64,000 nt of DNA from Trifolium pratense (lineage: Eukaryota > Streptophyta > Magnoliopsida > Fabales > Fabaceae): positions 20,232,337 through 20,296,336 of the forward strand of contig NC_060064.1 in NCBI RefSeq assembly GCF_020283565.1, written 5' to 3'. The first letter of the stretch is position 1. Each line of letters begins with the position of its first letter. The notes beneath the pieces are model-generated. The model ran no database searches. It was not told the origin of the DNA and saw only the letters and a list, made by a program, of their open reading frames with translations. The position numbers and the translations under genes were made by a program. Shown here in pieces: positions 22,956 to 34,665 of this stretch.

Positions 22956-23447
22956 CATGCGAGCCTGGCACCACGCAGCATCTTACTCTGTTAATTTGGA
23001 TCTTGTTGCTTGTATTCGCTTTTTATTTCCTTGTATTTTAACTTGCTAGACTAGAAAACTTTGTCATAGTTTCTAGTTTCATTATCTGTTGTCAGATTAT
23101 GCTACTTTTGATGAATTACTGTTGAACCTTGTAATGTTTTGGTTTATCTTATGTATTCTCTGAAGGTTTTTGGCTTATAATGGTGGTATGATTTCTTTTA
23201 TAAATTTCATTTGAATGTCTTTATTTGTTATCATGTTATTTACTTGAAATATTTGTGTTTAAGTCATTTGTGAAAAGATGTCGCATGTGCTTAAACATTT
23301 AGTCTCATAGCGATCGTTAGCAAAACGAAACACACCCGTAGTCTGATGTTTGCCGTCACCTCAAATATGGCGAGGTATTATGTTTATCTAAGCAAACTCG
23401 AGGTAAGATCAAATAGTATGATGCAGCCCTACTTCATCATAATTTTT

Positions 23448-23549
23448 ATTTTTTTTTGGAAAAGCAAATTTTATTAGAATGAATTATGCACAAGATGTGT
23501 AAAATTCACCACTCCAATCTTAGTTACAATACAAGGCAGCCACCAATAC
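23448..23549 (-). mobile_element. 5'-truncated LINE tail
   Basis: A T-rich run at the left end is the poly(A) tail on the minus strand. Flanking near-perfect 17-bp repeats ACTTCATCATAATTTTT and ACTTCAACATAATTTTT (23431-23447, 23550-23566) mark the target duplication. Only about 100 bp of 3' end remain. Confidence 0.65.
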
Positions 23550-23975
23550 ACTTCAACATAATTTTTTTGATTCAATTTATTGAAATACTTATTTTAATTT
23601 TATATTTTCTGATTTCTAAAGTGATTATTTAACGTTTTTCTGCAACGGTTTACTTTTATTTTTTTATTTATTTTTTGTTACAAGGTTTACTTTCATTTTT
23701 ACACCCCTGAAAACAATTAAGTGGATGAAGAATGTATTTATAGTTAATAGTCATGGTTCAAAACTTGTTTTAGTAAAAAAAATGGTTTAAAGTTGTTATA
23801 ATTTTTTTATTAGTAAACTTCTAATCATTTAAATTTGATTTGAAATAAAGTTATATTCCGTATTTCGTTATGGTTGTATGTGGACTTGTTCACAGAGCAT
23901 ACTTTTATAAATGATTTTAAACAAATTCTACCGGACAAGTTTTCTTAGGTTTTATTTTATTCCATTATGTGTTTT

Positions 23976-26005
23976 GTATTTTGTTTTTGTATTTTAATAT
24001 ACAAACATTAGACATTTCGATCAATCTTTTAGTTTTTCATTTCAGTTTGTAAAATATTTTCTTGTAGTATTATAATTTGATGATTAGACATCTCACTTGG
24101 TAATATCGAGATGCAGTTTAACAAGATGCTTCAAAGTCTAACTATCAAGTGAATGTTACATTTCACCCAAACTTTTTCTTTTTGGAAAATGTTATTGATT
24201 GCCTCCAAAATCATAGTTAAGGATCTTAAATTGTAAAAATGGCACTTTACCATAGTAGAAGTAGCTTACACTCAATTGAAAGTAAAATAATAATTCTACT
24301 ATGAAAAGTATAAAATAAATGTTATTTATACTTTTTCTTTTATAAAACATCCAATAGTAAAAATGGCTTAGTTTAGTAAAGTTGTCATGTTTTTTGACAT
24401 CATTGTATTTTGTTTTCAAATATATGTGTAAAAATCATAAATAACACTCATTATGAAAAGGAGGGAGTACATTTTATTATACTTTTAATATTTCAATTCT
24501 TTTTTAAACCTAATGGATAAATTATTTGTATGAAGATATATTTATCATGAAGAGTAATACTATTGAAAATTGATTTTTATGTTTGAATTTAATTTTGGTT
24601 TTTGAAAATTTCATATCTCAAAACTGAATTTGGTTTTGATATTTAAATTTTTTAAAACTTAAACAAGGCACCAAACGGTAGAGTACATAAAGCTGAGATG
24701 GACATAAAGTTGAGATGGTTTCAACAGAACCTCCTAAACTTGAAAATAAAAAATAAAAAATAAAAAATAAAAAATTTCCTATATTTTGAACCCCTTTGAG
24801 TTGTTTTTGCACCATGTCCAACAAAAGACAAATCTGTTCTAACATTTATTTTCAGATTTCTTTATCTCTTTACTATCTCTCTAACCCTAAACCAAAAATT
24901 CAACCAAACCTTAACAATCGTTTTAATGAGATAAATAATTGGTTTCTCATTTGTATGGCGTATTTGTGTCAAACTAACTTGTTTTTTACTTCTAACAAGA
25001 CAAAAAAAAACTGATTAAATTTGCAAAGTTTTGTCAAAGTGAATTTTATCCAACTATGACGCATGATAATCTTTCCAATGTTTAGCAATCTTTGATTATA
25101 ATAAATAATGATCTTTCAAAAATATTAATTGAAATTAATGACAAACTGTTTATCAGTTAGTACTTTACCAACTTTTAAAGTTAGCAATGGTTTTACCATT
25201 ATAATAAATCATGATAACAGTTGAAAAAGATATTTTTTTTTAGTATAAAGATTGTGAAGACAAGGTTACTTCTGGAATAAAACATAGAACTTTAAAATTA
25301 TTAATGAGAAAATTAGATTCCTTTGTCTGAATGTTTTTTTTAAAGTGTTCCTTATAAAAAGGATCGGAGGGAGTAATAATTGTTTCTAGAGCAAATACAA
25401 TTTCATACCAAATCACCGAAGAGAAAACAAGAGGAAGACGATAGATATATGTGTTGTGATACACAGCAAGAATGCAAGAAGAAGAGAAATGCAGTCATGT
25501 AGTAATGAGGGAGTAGTACGGAAGACACTATAAGGAAAATATATGTTGATATTTAAGCGTAGGGATGTTAACAGGGCGGGAATGAGCGGTGAGTAATTTA
25601 CCACACAATTCTCCACCATTTAAAATGATCTTCATCTCTGTCCCCATTTTCCGATTCGGAGAATATTCTTCCTCCATCCACATCTCTGCGGATCCCCACA
25701 ATTTTAGTAGAGATCCATCAACATTAAAAAATTATCAAATTTCTATTATTTTCAATCAAACTAAATGAAAAAAAAAAAGTTTAATCATAATATAAATAAA
25801 TATATGCATGTGTGAAAATAGAAATAAATAAAACATATAAAATACTTAAATATATGCATATAAATGTTATTTTAATAAAGTGTTCGGGAACAGAGTCTCC
25901 ATGGGACGGGAGATAGGAAACTAATTTACGTAATCAAATGAAGATGAAATATGAACACGGTAATGAATATTCATTCATTTTCTATATTTTTTTTTACCTC
26001 TCCTA
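23976..26005. other. Spacer between modules 2 and 3
   Basis: AT-rich with no supported gene. It holds single Stowaway-like ends (GGAGGGAGTA at about 24461 and 25368), an (AAAAT)n tract near 24745-24775 and short weak ORFs I consider chance. Two paired-end MITE copies may lie between the two GGAGGGAGT motifs, but I could not define them. Confidence 0.4.
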
Positions 26006-26007
26006 AC

Positions 26008-26105
26008 CAATGTTTCTCTATATGCACCGGTTGGGGATTGAACCCAAGTTCAAATAATTAAGGGTCCCAAATATTTACCACTTGTACCATATTTTGATGT
26101 TATTT
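26008..26105 (-). mobile_element. SINE fragment
   Basis: The minus strand reads GGTACAAGTGGTAAATATTTGGGACCC and then GGGTTCAATCCCC (box B-like), the same family as the SINE at 15241. Confidence 0.55.
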
Positions 26106-26541
26106 TTCTGTATTGTTTTAATGTCAATAAAAAAAAAATTTAAAAATAAGAGTATCCCATGTGGATTGCCATCTAAATATTTTTTTAATAATAAAAATTA
26201 AGAAAAAACAACCTATATGAGGGTGTGATAAAAGATAAATCATAGAAAGAAAAAAAAGAAATAAAAATAAAGGATTGTAATTTTGCCTATTATATAGCTT
26301 AGTTGACATTGCACTTGATAATCGATGTTCGAATTCTGATCATTTAACTTATTCAACGAGTTAAATTTTCTAATCACCGACTTACCTGAAGAAAAAAAAT
26401 GTACACACTTTAGTGGTAGAAAATTTCAAAATAAAAAACAGAAAACCACCGAAAAGAGTAAGACAAGTTGTTAATTCTAAGGACGGAACACTAACATCAT
26501 CATTGATCGATCTTTGATTGTGTTTTGCATCCATCACCACC

Positions 26542-26658
26542 ATGCCCCAAACTTCTACTGCTTCTCGATTCAACTCCAAGATGAGATTTTCCTTCTCCTT
26601 ATACAAAGCTATGCTTCAACTTTTCTACTATTTCGTTTATACATCAATGTGTTTGTAG
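26542..26658 (+). CDS. Conserved small ORF, 38 codons (module 3 copy)
   Basis: MPQTSTASRFNSKMRFSF, then a hydrophobic LFYYFVYTSMCL end. Homologous to 14943-15089. The start context and about 35 residues are shared, while the stop position differs. No function can be assigned. Confidence 0.3.
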   Translation: MPQTSTASRFNSKMRFSFSLYKAMLQLFYYFVYTSMCL

Positions 26659-26953
26659 AAAGTCCTCAATGAATAAAATCTCAGTTATTTCTAACAGTAA
26701 CAACTCTTTTTCTTATAATAATAACCCATGATTCTTTATATGCTTAAACAAGTTTAGGGGTTTGCTGCTATAAGCTGCATTTATAGCCTTGTTAAATTTA
26801 GTCTGTCCTTGGACCGGATACCGAGTTTTTCTTAAAAAAAAAGAACATTAGATATATCAAGTGCGTATTTGAGTGTCAGTTTTGCACCCTTGTTTCCATG
26901 TCATTTCATAAATCAGAAATCTAGAGTGCTTATGTTTTTTGGTTTCAATTTAA

Positions 26954-27092
26954 GTGTATGTTTGGTATCACAGTGAGTATGCTAGAATCACGGCGATCCA
27001 CCATGATTAGCAGAAGCTATTAAGTGTAACTTTTGGCAAATCGTGGTGGGTCGCCGTGATTCTGATATATCCAACATGATACCAAACATTGC
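26954..27092. mobile_element. Tourist-like MITE, 139 bp
   Basis: Nearly whole-length inverted repeat: the left end has ATGTTTGGTATCA and AGAATCACGGCGATCCACCA, with the inverse on the right. It is flanked by TAA (26951-26953, 27093-27095). Found only in module 3. Confidence 0.75.
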
Positions 27093-28765
27093 TAAATCTG
27101 TTTCTTAATTCTCCCTCATCGCCGTAATTGTTTGTTTGATGCTACTTTCAAGTGTTTTTCTACTGTCATAAATTAAACAATAGAAATGCCAAGCTAGAAA
27201 CATGCCTTGCTGGTTCAGTCATTGTAAGCCACAACGGAGTGAAGGTATTTGTGCCTTTGGGTTAGATTCCAGAAATAATTAAGATCAATATTCATTTATG
27301 GTAGTTGCAAAATTTTGGTAAATCAACTTTTACTTAGAATAAGGTTACATGTTGCCAAATCAAAAGGCTTAAATACATTTTTGATCCCTGTACTATACAC
27401 CTTTTCCAGTTTAGTCCATAATAAAATTGTCTTGAAACATAGAAAATTTGATTCTGGTCCTTTTTTGTTTGTTTTAGTTCTTGTAATATTTACTATAGCG
27501 TCTATATAGTTCTTATTCCAAGGACAGAAATAGATATAGTTCACATTTTACAATGATTAATTCTGATATGGACAATATAGTGACTAGTTCCAAAACATTG
27601 AGGACCAAAAACAGCTTTTCCTATGTTTAAAGGATTAAAACTAGTTAGAAATTGTTTTAAGGACTTTTAATTCAAAAGTGGTGTATATTGTAGGGACTAG
27701 AGATCATTTAAATCGAATTAAAATTTTAAATGAGTCAAATGCCGCCTGAATGCTTCTTGCTGACTTAAGCAAAGATGCTTCATGAAGGTTCACACCTCTA
27801 AGATGTAAGTTAATCCTTTCTGGTTTAGGTAAGGTTCTCCTTTAATTCTATTTGTTACTGTTTAAAAAAAACACAAAATCATACTTAAAAATAATTGCTT
27901 TACTAGGGATACATAAGAGGGGAAAATAGTCCACTGGAAAGATTGGATAATTACAAAATAGTTGCTTTACTGGTGTTAGATATTTGCCATGTTGGATACT
28001 CCTTATTCATTAATTGAATCCTGCTAATCTACATACTACAATCTTTCTAAAAAATTTAACTATCATTCTAATCCACACATGTATTTTAATCTATAAGCAT
28101 TAATTTTTCATTTTACTATTATGCTTAACTATGTTGCATCTTTTTGTTTTCAGAATTTCCATGTCCTCTTGAAGGTTTCGTATTGTATCCAGGTTTTGTG
28201 TCATATATGTGCTTCTTGCATAGTTAGCCTATAAAATACAATTCTTGTCAGTGTTACGGATTCATTTCAGAAAGCATCATAATGTAATTTGACATTTAAA
28301 TATTATATTTTTTTGGATAAAATGTTATTTGATTTGTTAATTTATGTTAACAAATAATGCAAAATAGTAAAATAGATTATTATTTATTCCTTTATGTTTA
28401 ATGGTAGTTCCTTTCTTTATTGATATATACGTTCTCTTAGCGGTATTTCCTTGACTGTATTCGCAATAATTATTTTAATGAGATTTCCCTTTTTTGCGGC
28501 TTTTGCCTTTATTCAACTTAGTTTTTTAAAATATTTAAATTTAATATTCAGAGTTCAACACATAGTAACAAATGTTGAGTGAGATTTGATACAAGTAGGT
28601 CACTAATTTTATGACGGAGGGAGTGACTTCTATGTTACAAATTAAATAAATGCATTTCTGTTTCCAATTTTGAAAGCATCTTTATTTGGCGATGACGTGA
28701 CCAACGGGGGGCGAGCTTTGACGTGTTTTCCCTTCATTTTACGAGAGTTCTTTTTATGTACTCTG

Positions 28766-28773
28766 TATAAAAG
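28766..28773 (+). promoter_or_regulatory. TATA box of F-box gene 3
   Basis: TATAAAAG, 39 bp before the first ATG at 28805, conserved with modules 1 and 2. Confidence 0.7.
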
Positions 28774-28804
28774 AGTTTTAAGCTCAATAGTATACCACAC
28801 AGAG

Positions 28805-28913
28805 ATGCAAGTAGACAAGATGGCCTCGACGAAATTAGGAATGGAGCAAGGGAACAATGAAGAGGATTCTAACCGATCTAATAGTTCCAATGCATTGCCT
28901 CTATCATCATCGG
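28805..28913 (+). CDS. Predicted first exon of F-box gene 3
   Basis: 109 nt encoding MQVDKMASTKLGMEQGNNEE plus a Ser-rich end, donor CATCGG/GTATGG. It joins the acceptor at 31882-31883 (GTAGCAG) in phase 1 to give SSGKKMKED. Total 1191 nt, 396 residues. Same architecture as the other two copies. Confidence 0.6.
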
Positions 28914-29281
28914 GTATGGTTTCATATATACTCCATCTTTTAATTTAGTTAATTTTTTGGATGTATGATCGTTCTTGTCATATCGTTGTCCGTATATATT
29001 TTTTAAATTGAAGCATTAAGTTCTTAACATATAGTTTTGCTGTATTTATTGTTTTGAGACTGTTTTTTCGCTATTTGATTAAAATTTTTAAAAAGTATGT
29101 ATTGTGTCTCGTGTGACTTTTGCCACTGTGGAGTCTGAGGCAGTAGCTGAACCATGATCGATAGGTTACCAGATAGAAGCCTTATTGTTCCCCCAATGTT
29201 CTCCTTTGTTGAAATTTCAGTTAAATTTTTGACGTTCTTTCAAATATTTACATGTTTCTTGGGTATTTGGTAATTTACTTG

Positions 29282-29769
29282 TGTTGGAAAGCCACATTAA
29301 TTTCAGCAACTCTTGGTTGCCAGCATTACAGCCTACAGCATATCTTCATTGTGTTGGGCTTGGTGTGAGGTGTTGAATCTCAAATCAACGTGTTTAGGTT
29401 AAGTAATGCATTTATGAATTTCACCTTTCAAGTCAATTTTGTTGGGTTCAGTTATATTCTAAGTCCAATATCTAAGATGCTATAAAAGCTTATCCTAGAT
29501 CTGTTGTTGGGTTGCCCAAACCTTCCATCCTCTAGGTGCATAGCCCTGTACGTGAGGGGGAGTGTTGGAAAGTAGCCTTAATTGCAACTACTTTGGGTTG
29601 CCTTCATTGCAACGTCCATCACCCTTCATTATGCTAGGTGTGACGAGGTTTGTTTAGTCCCACACAGCCTAGAAATAAGGCCCAAGTAATGTTTATAAGT
29701 CTTAGCCTTTTCTCACCTTACAAACAGGTTTTGTAGGGTTGAGTTAGGCCTGAATCTCAAATTCCATGA
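29282..29769 (+). mobile_element. TRIM retrotransposon, ancestral copy in module 3
   Basis: LTR1 starts TGTTGGAAAGCC, LTR2 TGTTGGAAAGTAGCC (about 29562). The flanking duplication is ACTTG (29277-29281, 29770-29774), as in modules 1 and 2. Confidence 0.75.
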
Positions 29770-31891
29770 ACTTGCAAATGTGAAATACACTTAAAGTGTC
29801 ATTTAGCTATTTTTTTTTTTTCCGGATTGAGAGAGCGAGTGTAATGGAATCCTGATGTGAAGACTCATATGATGATGTTTTGGACGATTAACAAATTAAG
29901 TTCTGATGTTTTGCACTATTGAGAACTAAATTGATGACAAAAATATTTCAAGCATCAACCTGACTACAGTTTATATCTTTGAATAACAAAAATAGGGGTT
30001 TATTCTTAAAATGGATCAAGCTTTCAAATTCCCCCATTTTATTACAGTGGCAAACTAGTGTCCAAGTATATTGGCCTTTAAAGATTCACACATTTTTGGC
30101 AGTCCTGTAATGTCAATAACGCTGTCATCGTGAAAGTGATTTTCTTTTTCTTAGTGTACGTGTTTGATGCGCTACCTATTATCATATAGATGTTTGATGT
30201 AGAGCCAATATTTGTAAATTTGGGGTGACAGATATTAAGTTGCCTGAATTTATTTTTTTGTAGAAAATAAAATAAACAAAAATGAACTAGATGTTAAGTT
30301 AGGACTCAAACTATGAGATGTAGATGTTAATTCTTTCTTAACTTTTAAGGTTAAATAAAAGGGATTGATGCTTGTCCTCATCCCTTTTCCATCATCTTTA
30401 ACTTTTGCTGGTTGTTAGATGATATGGAATGTCTTACATAATTTCATAGGATTAATTTCTGTATTTCTCGGTTGATTTCATGGTCTGTTCCTATTTGACA
30501 AGAATTAGGGGTCCTTGTATAAGTTAAAGAAGGATTAATGCTTATTCTTTTGTATCTTGATTCAAATCATGTCAAAACACAATATATTCAAGTTTATTTC
30601 TCTCCTTTTATTCCTTATGTAAAATACTGACTTCAAGCTCTGGAACTTTACTATATAATGTCATTATCCTTTATTCTTTTTTATTATCTTTGGTTTCCAA
30701 ACTCCATTGCCATGTCTTTCTTCCAACGTGTTTAGAACTGTTTTCCAACCACTACCACTTCCATTTCCATTATCCACCACCACCATAACATTTCCTGGCG
30801 ATCTATCACCTGTTAAAAAGCTCAAGGACAAATCACACACACTGTTCTTCAGTTTGATTATCCCACCGTTTGAACTATAAGGGTGCATGACAGCACATAT
30901 GAAACCATCTCAGGTTGTTTCTTTCCTCACCTAAGTTGCCTTTCTTTCTCTCCTTACTTGGATGCGTTTCTCGGTTGACTAATGGCTATCCAAAAGAAAT
31001 CAGTCTAGCCTCACGGCTATCTCAAATGAAAGTTTGTTTTGCAGCAATTCCATAGAAATCAGCGTGAACCTGCTGCAGTATCAATGGTAGAAGCCTGAAC
31101 CTTCTGCAGATATTTTCATAGAGCATGTTAAATTATCTCTTGGGATTAGTTTTCATATATTTTTGCTCTATCATAATTTCTCTTCCTCTTTGATTAGAAT
31201 TAAAAGTCTAGTAGTAGTGTAGTACTAATGTAAATAAGGGTTGATGCATACCCTTCTATAAGCAAATCATATCAAACCATAATCATATTTGAAGTTATAT
31301 CTTCTACTTCAGTTTTTCCTTATCTGAAACCCTATAACTTCAACACTAGAGGTAACTTTCAACACTAAGTTTGGACTCTCTTTTAGTCTATCTAAGGCTA
31401 TTAGCAGTAGGTGTTATGACTTTACCATTATATTTGGTCGGAATAGGTAAACTATACTTATCTTCGCAATCTGCAAGTTGTTTGTAGTTGTAATAGTTAT
31501 ACTTTGAAGGATTATTTTACTCCTGTATGAGAACTATATCAGAATTAATGTTAAGTATGTTATGTGCACATAGTTAATGTCAAGTATGTTATGTGCATAA
31601 TGTGGTTTTACTTTGTAGTTACTAATTATATGATAGAAAGTTTGATTTAAAATCATCACGAATCCTTGCTACTAGATGAGAAGCTTCAGAAATGTCTGAA
31701 TTGTTTTTCAATGTGGTTAAGTGGTTGTATTCTGTTTAGGACAATGTCTTTCTTGGATTATTGTAGTGTCTGCAAATATTTCTTTATTTCACGTTCTTCC
31801 ATGATATCATTAAATAAATGAATAAAAGCATATGTACTCCTCCTATTGACCTTGTAAATCACCTAACATTGCCATTGTAGCAGGGAAAAAA

Positions 31892-32965
31892 ATGAAAGAA
31901 GACAAGGATATCAGTCCACTTGATGGGGATATGCTTGATATCGTATCTAAGAAACTGGTAAGTTTTGACGATCTCTTCAATTTTTCGGCGGTTTGCAAGG
32001 AGTGGAGGGCAGTGCATAAAATTTATTGGAGAAAATTCCTAGAATCACAATCACCGCTGATTGTGCAAACTACTAGGAATGCAAAAAGGTTTTACTCGTT
32101 TTATAGTATACCGGAAAAACGAGCTTACAGCTCTAAGTTGAGTTACTTTAGGGGTAAGTCCTATTGTGGTTCGTCTAGTGGATATCTGGTCATGGCAGGT
32201 GCCAACAATATACTTCAATTAATGAATCCATTTACAAGAAAACAGAAGATAATTGATATATCAGTAGTTAGAAAGGATTTGACATATTTTGCTTGTCGTG
32301 TATTACTTGCTTTTACCAGAGACTCTGATGAATTTGTCCTAGTGGCTTCATGCAAACGTTTCCTCGGTTTGTATGTATATCACTCTCGGAATTCTAGTTG
32401 GAAAACATATTCCAAAAGGGGACATCCATGGAAGGTTGTGGACTTTGTTTTGTTTAATAATACTATTTATGTTCTTACCTACAAGGCTGAAATAGGGGTA
32501 CTTAGTCTGAACTCTGAAAGTTTGAAATTTCTAAAACTGAAGAATACCCCCAATGTACCTTCCTGGTCGTATAGTTTACTTAGTTGTGATGGGGAGCTTC
32601 TTGTGGTTGACTTTGTACCAAATAAAGTATTGGATGTCTACAGGATAGACTGGGAAACAATGAGTTATGTTAAGTTACAAACTTTGGGTGAGCGCGCATT
32701 ATTTCATTCACCTTACAAATGCTATGCGCTAGCAAACCCGGGTAAGTGGGGATTTGAAAGCAACCGTGTGTATTCCATTGATTGGGATTCCATTGATCGG
32801 GATTCTGCAGAATGTGAAGTGTATTCAGGAAGTAATAATGAACTGGTGGAATGCATTATGCTTGCTGGTAGTAGTCGTGAAGTTCGTAGTAGATCAACAC
32901 CTTATTGGCTGGATTGGTGTTTTCGAAATCAACATGATGAAGTTGATTATTCTCTGGTTGAGTAG
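31892..32965 (+). CDS. F-box protein with DUF295-type C-terminal domain (copy 3)
   Basis: Large exon; 357 residues from this ATG, 396 if spliced from 28805-28913 (exon 2 begins at 31884). The F-box (SFDDLFNFSAVCKEWRAVHK) is almost the same as in copy 1. The C-terminal region has GSSSGYLVMAG, MNPFTRK, WKVVDFVLFNNTIYVLTYK, LLVVDFVPN and ALANPGKWGFESNR. Its central part (SCKRFLGLYVY, WKTYSKRGHPW) follows copy 2, so it looks like a mosaic. It is a few residues longer than the others partly because of an in-frame duplication giving IDWDSIDRDS near the C terminus. Probable SCF substrate receptor, target unknown, frame intact. Confidence 0.9.
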   Translation: MKEDKDISPLDGDMLDIVSKKLVSFDDLFNFSAVCKEWRAVHKIYWRKFLESQSPLIVQTTRNAKRFYSFYSIPEKRAYSSKLSYFRGKSYCGSSSGYLVMAGANNILQLMNPFTRKQKIIDISVVRKDLTYFACRVLLAFTRDSDEFVLVASCKRFLGLYVYHSRNSSWKTYSKRGHPWKVVDFVLFNNTIYVLTYKAEIGVLSLNSESLKFLKLKNTPNVPSWSYSLLSCDGELLVVDFVPNKVLDVYRIDWETMSYVKLQTLGERALFHSPYKCYALANPGKWGFESNRVYSIDWDSIDRDSAECEVYSGSNNELVECIMLAGSSREVRSRSTPYWLDWCFRNQHDEVDYSLVE

Positions 32966-33502
32966 CCTGTTAACTTGTCACCATTAAGCTTGTTACTCTC
33001 TGTTAGTTTGGATCGTTCCTTATGTTCCGTTTTTCATCTCCTTATATTTTAACTATCTAGACTAGAAAACCTTGGCATGGTTTCTAGTTTCATTATCTTT
33101 GCTCAGATTATGTGACTTTTGATGAATGACTTGTGAACTTGTGATCCTGGTAATGTTTTTGGTTGATCTTATATATTCTCTTGATTTGTTATTATGTCAT
33201 TTGAAATATCTGTGTTTGTGTTTAAGTCATTTGAGAAGAGATGTAACATGTATTTAAACATGAAGCCTCAAATATCTTTAGCAAAATCAAACACACCCGT
33301 AGTCTGATTTGCATCGTCTCCGTAGATACGGAGAGGTATTCTTATCAAAATACTGTACAATTGACAATACTGTACAATTCCAACTTTATTGGTCTGATTT
33401 CTAAAGTGAATATTTAACATTTTTCTTCAACAAATTACTTTAGTTTTTTTCTTTGGTCAAGACAATTTACTTTTACTTCACACCCGTCAAAAAATAAATA
33501 AA

Positions 33503-34451
33503 GGGTAAATGCCTATTTATCCCCCCGCAAAATTATGGAATTTTCGTTTACCCAGTGCGCAAATTTTTTTTTCTGTTTACCCCCTTGCAATGTCAATATT
33601 TTTTCATTTTGCCCCCTAGATGTACAAGTGGGCATCTGACTGGAATCTTTGCTGACGTGGCATGCACACGTGGAAATACATTAAATTTGTATTTATTTTT
33701 AAAAATCCACATCAATTAATATTTTTATAAAAAAATATTTTTTTAAAAAAAGATTCTTAAAAGTTTATTATTATTTTTTTAATAATTTTTTTTATGGTCA
33801 AAAAGAGTAATAATTTTTTTTATAAAAAAAACTCTTAAAACTTAATTATTATGCTTTTCTTAATAACTTTTTTTTACTATAAAAAAAAAATTTATAAAAA
33901 AAACTCTTCAAACTTTATTATTATGTTTTCTTTAATAATTTTTTTTTACTGTAAAAAAAATAATACTAAATTTTTATGAATTTGTAAAAATAATAAAAAA
34001 TAATTTTTTAAAAATAAGTTTATTATTTTTTAAATTTATTTGTTAAAATTCTTTTTAAATTTATTTTTTATTATTTTTAAAGATTCTTCAAAAAAAGAAA
34101 AATAAATTTTTAAGAATTTAGTTTTTTTTTAAATTTATTATTTCTTGAATTTTTTTTTTGCAGTAAAAAATAATAATAAAGTTTTAAGAATTTGTTTTTC
34201 AAAAAAAAAAAAATATTTTTTTTAAAAAAATAATATTAACTTACGTGGATTTTTAAAAATATATATAAATTTAATGTCTTTCCATGTGTGCATGCCATGT
34301 CAGCAAAGATGCACAGTCAGATGCTCAATTGTCCATCTAGGGGACAAAATGGGAAATTCTTGACATTGCAGGGGGTAAACAGAAAAAAAATTCGCGCAGG
34401 GGGTAAACGAAAAATCTCTAATTTTGCAAGGGGGTAAATAGGCATTTACCC
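33503..34451. mobile_element. Mutator-type MITE, 949 bp, 9-bp target duplication
   Basis: Long terminal inverted repeats of about 190 bp start GGGTAAATGCCTATTTA on the left and its inverse on the right. Perfect 9-bp duplications ATAAATAAA flank it (33494-33502, 34452-34460), the Mutator hallmark. The interior is almost pure A/T with no ORF. Modules 1 and 2 lack it. Confidence 0.9.
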
Positions 34452-34665
34452 ATAAATAAATCGTGGTTTAAACTTGTTCTGGATATAAAAAAACGGGTCT
34501 AAACTTGTGATAACTTTTTTTATTAGTAAACTTTTAATAATTTAATTTTGATTGAAATAAATTTATATTCATTATTTCGTTATGGTTGTCTCTGGATTCA
34601 AAGAGCATATTTTTTTATAAATGATTTCAATCATAAACTCTAAAGGATAAGTTACATTTTGGTCC

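Larger units (their letters stand above)
14825..23975 (+). repeat. Tandem module 2 (F-box unit)
   Basis: Second homologous module. It is longer than modules 1 and 3 because of a SINE, a 417-bp tandem duplication, a second TRIM, a 486-bp exon-1 duplication and a LINE tail. It shares a 3' extension with module 3 that is absent from module 1 (TATTTCGTTATGGTTGT, about 23860 and 34575). Boundaries are approximate. Confidence 0.85.
26425..34665 (+). repeat. Tandem module 3 (F-box unit)
   Basis: Third homologous module, collinear with modules 1 and 2. Module-specific additions are a 139-bp MITE at 26954 and a 949-bp Mutator-type element at 33503. Boundaries are approximate. Confidence 0.85.
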
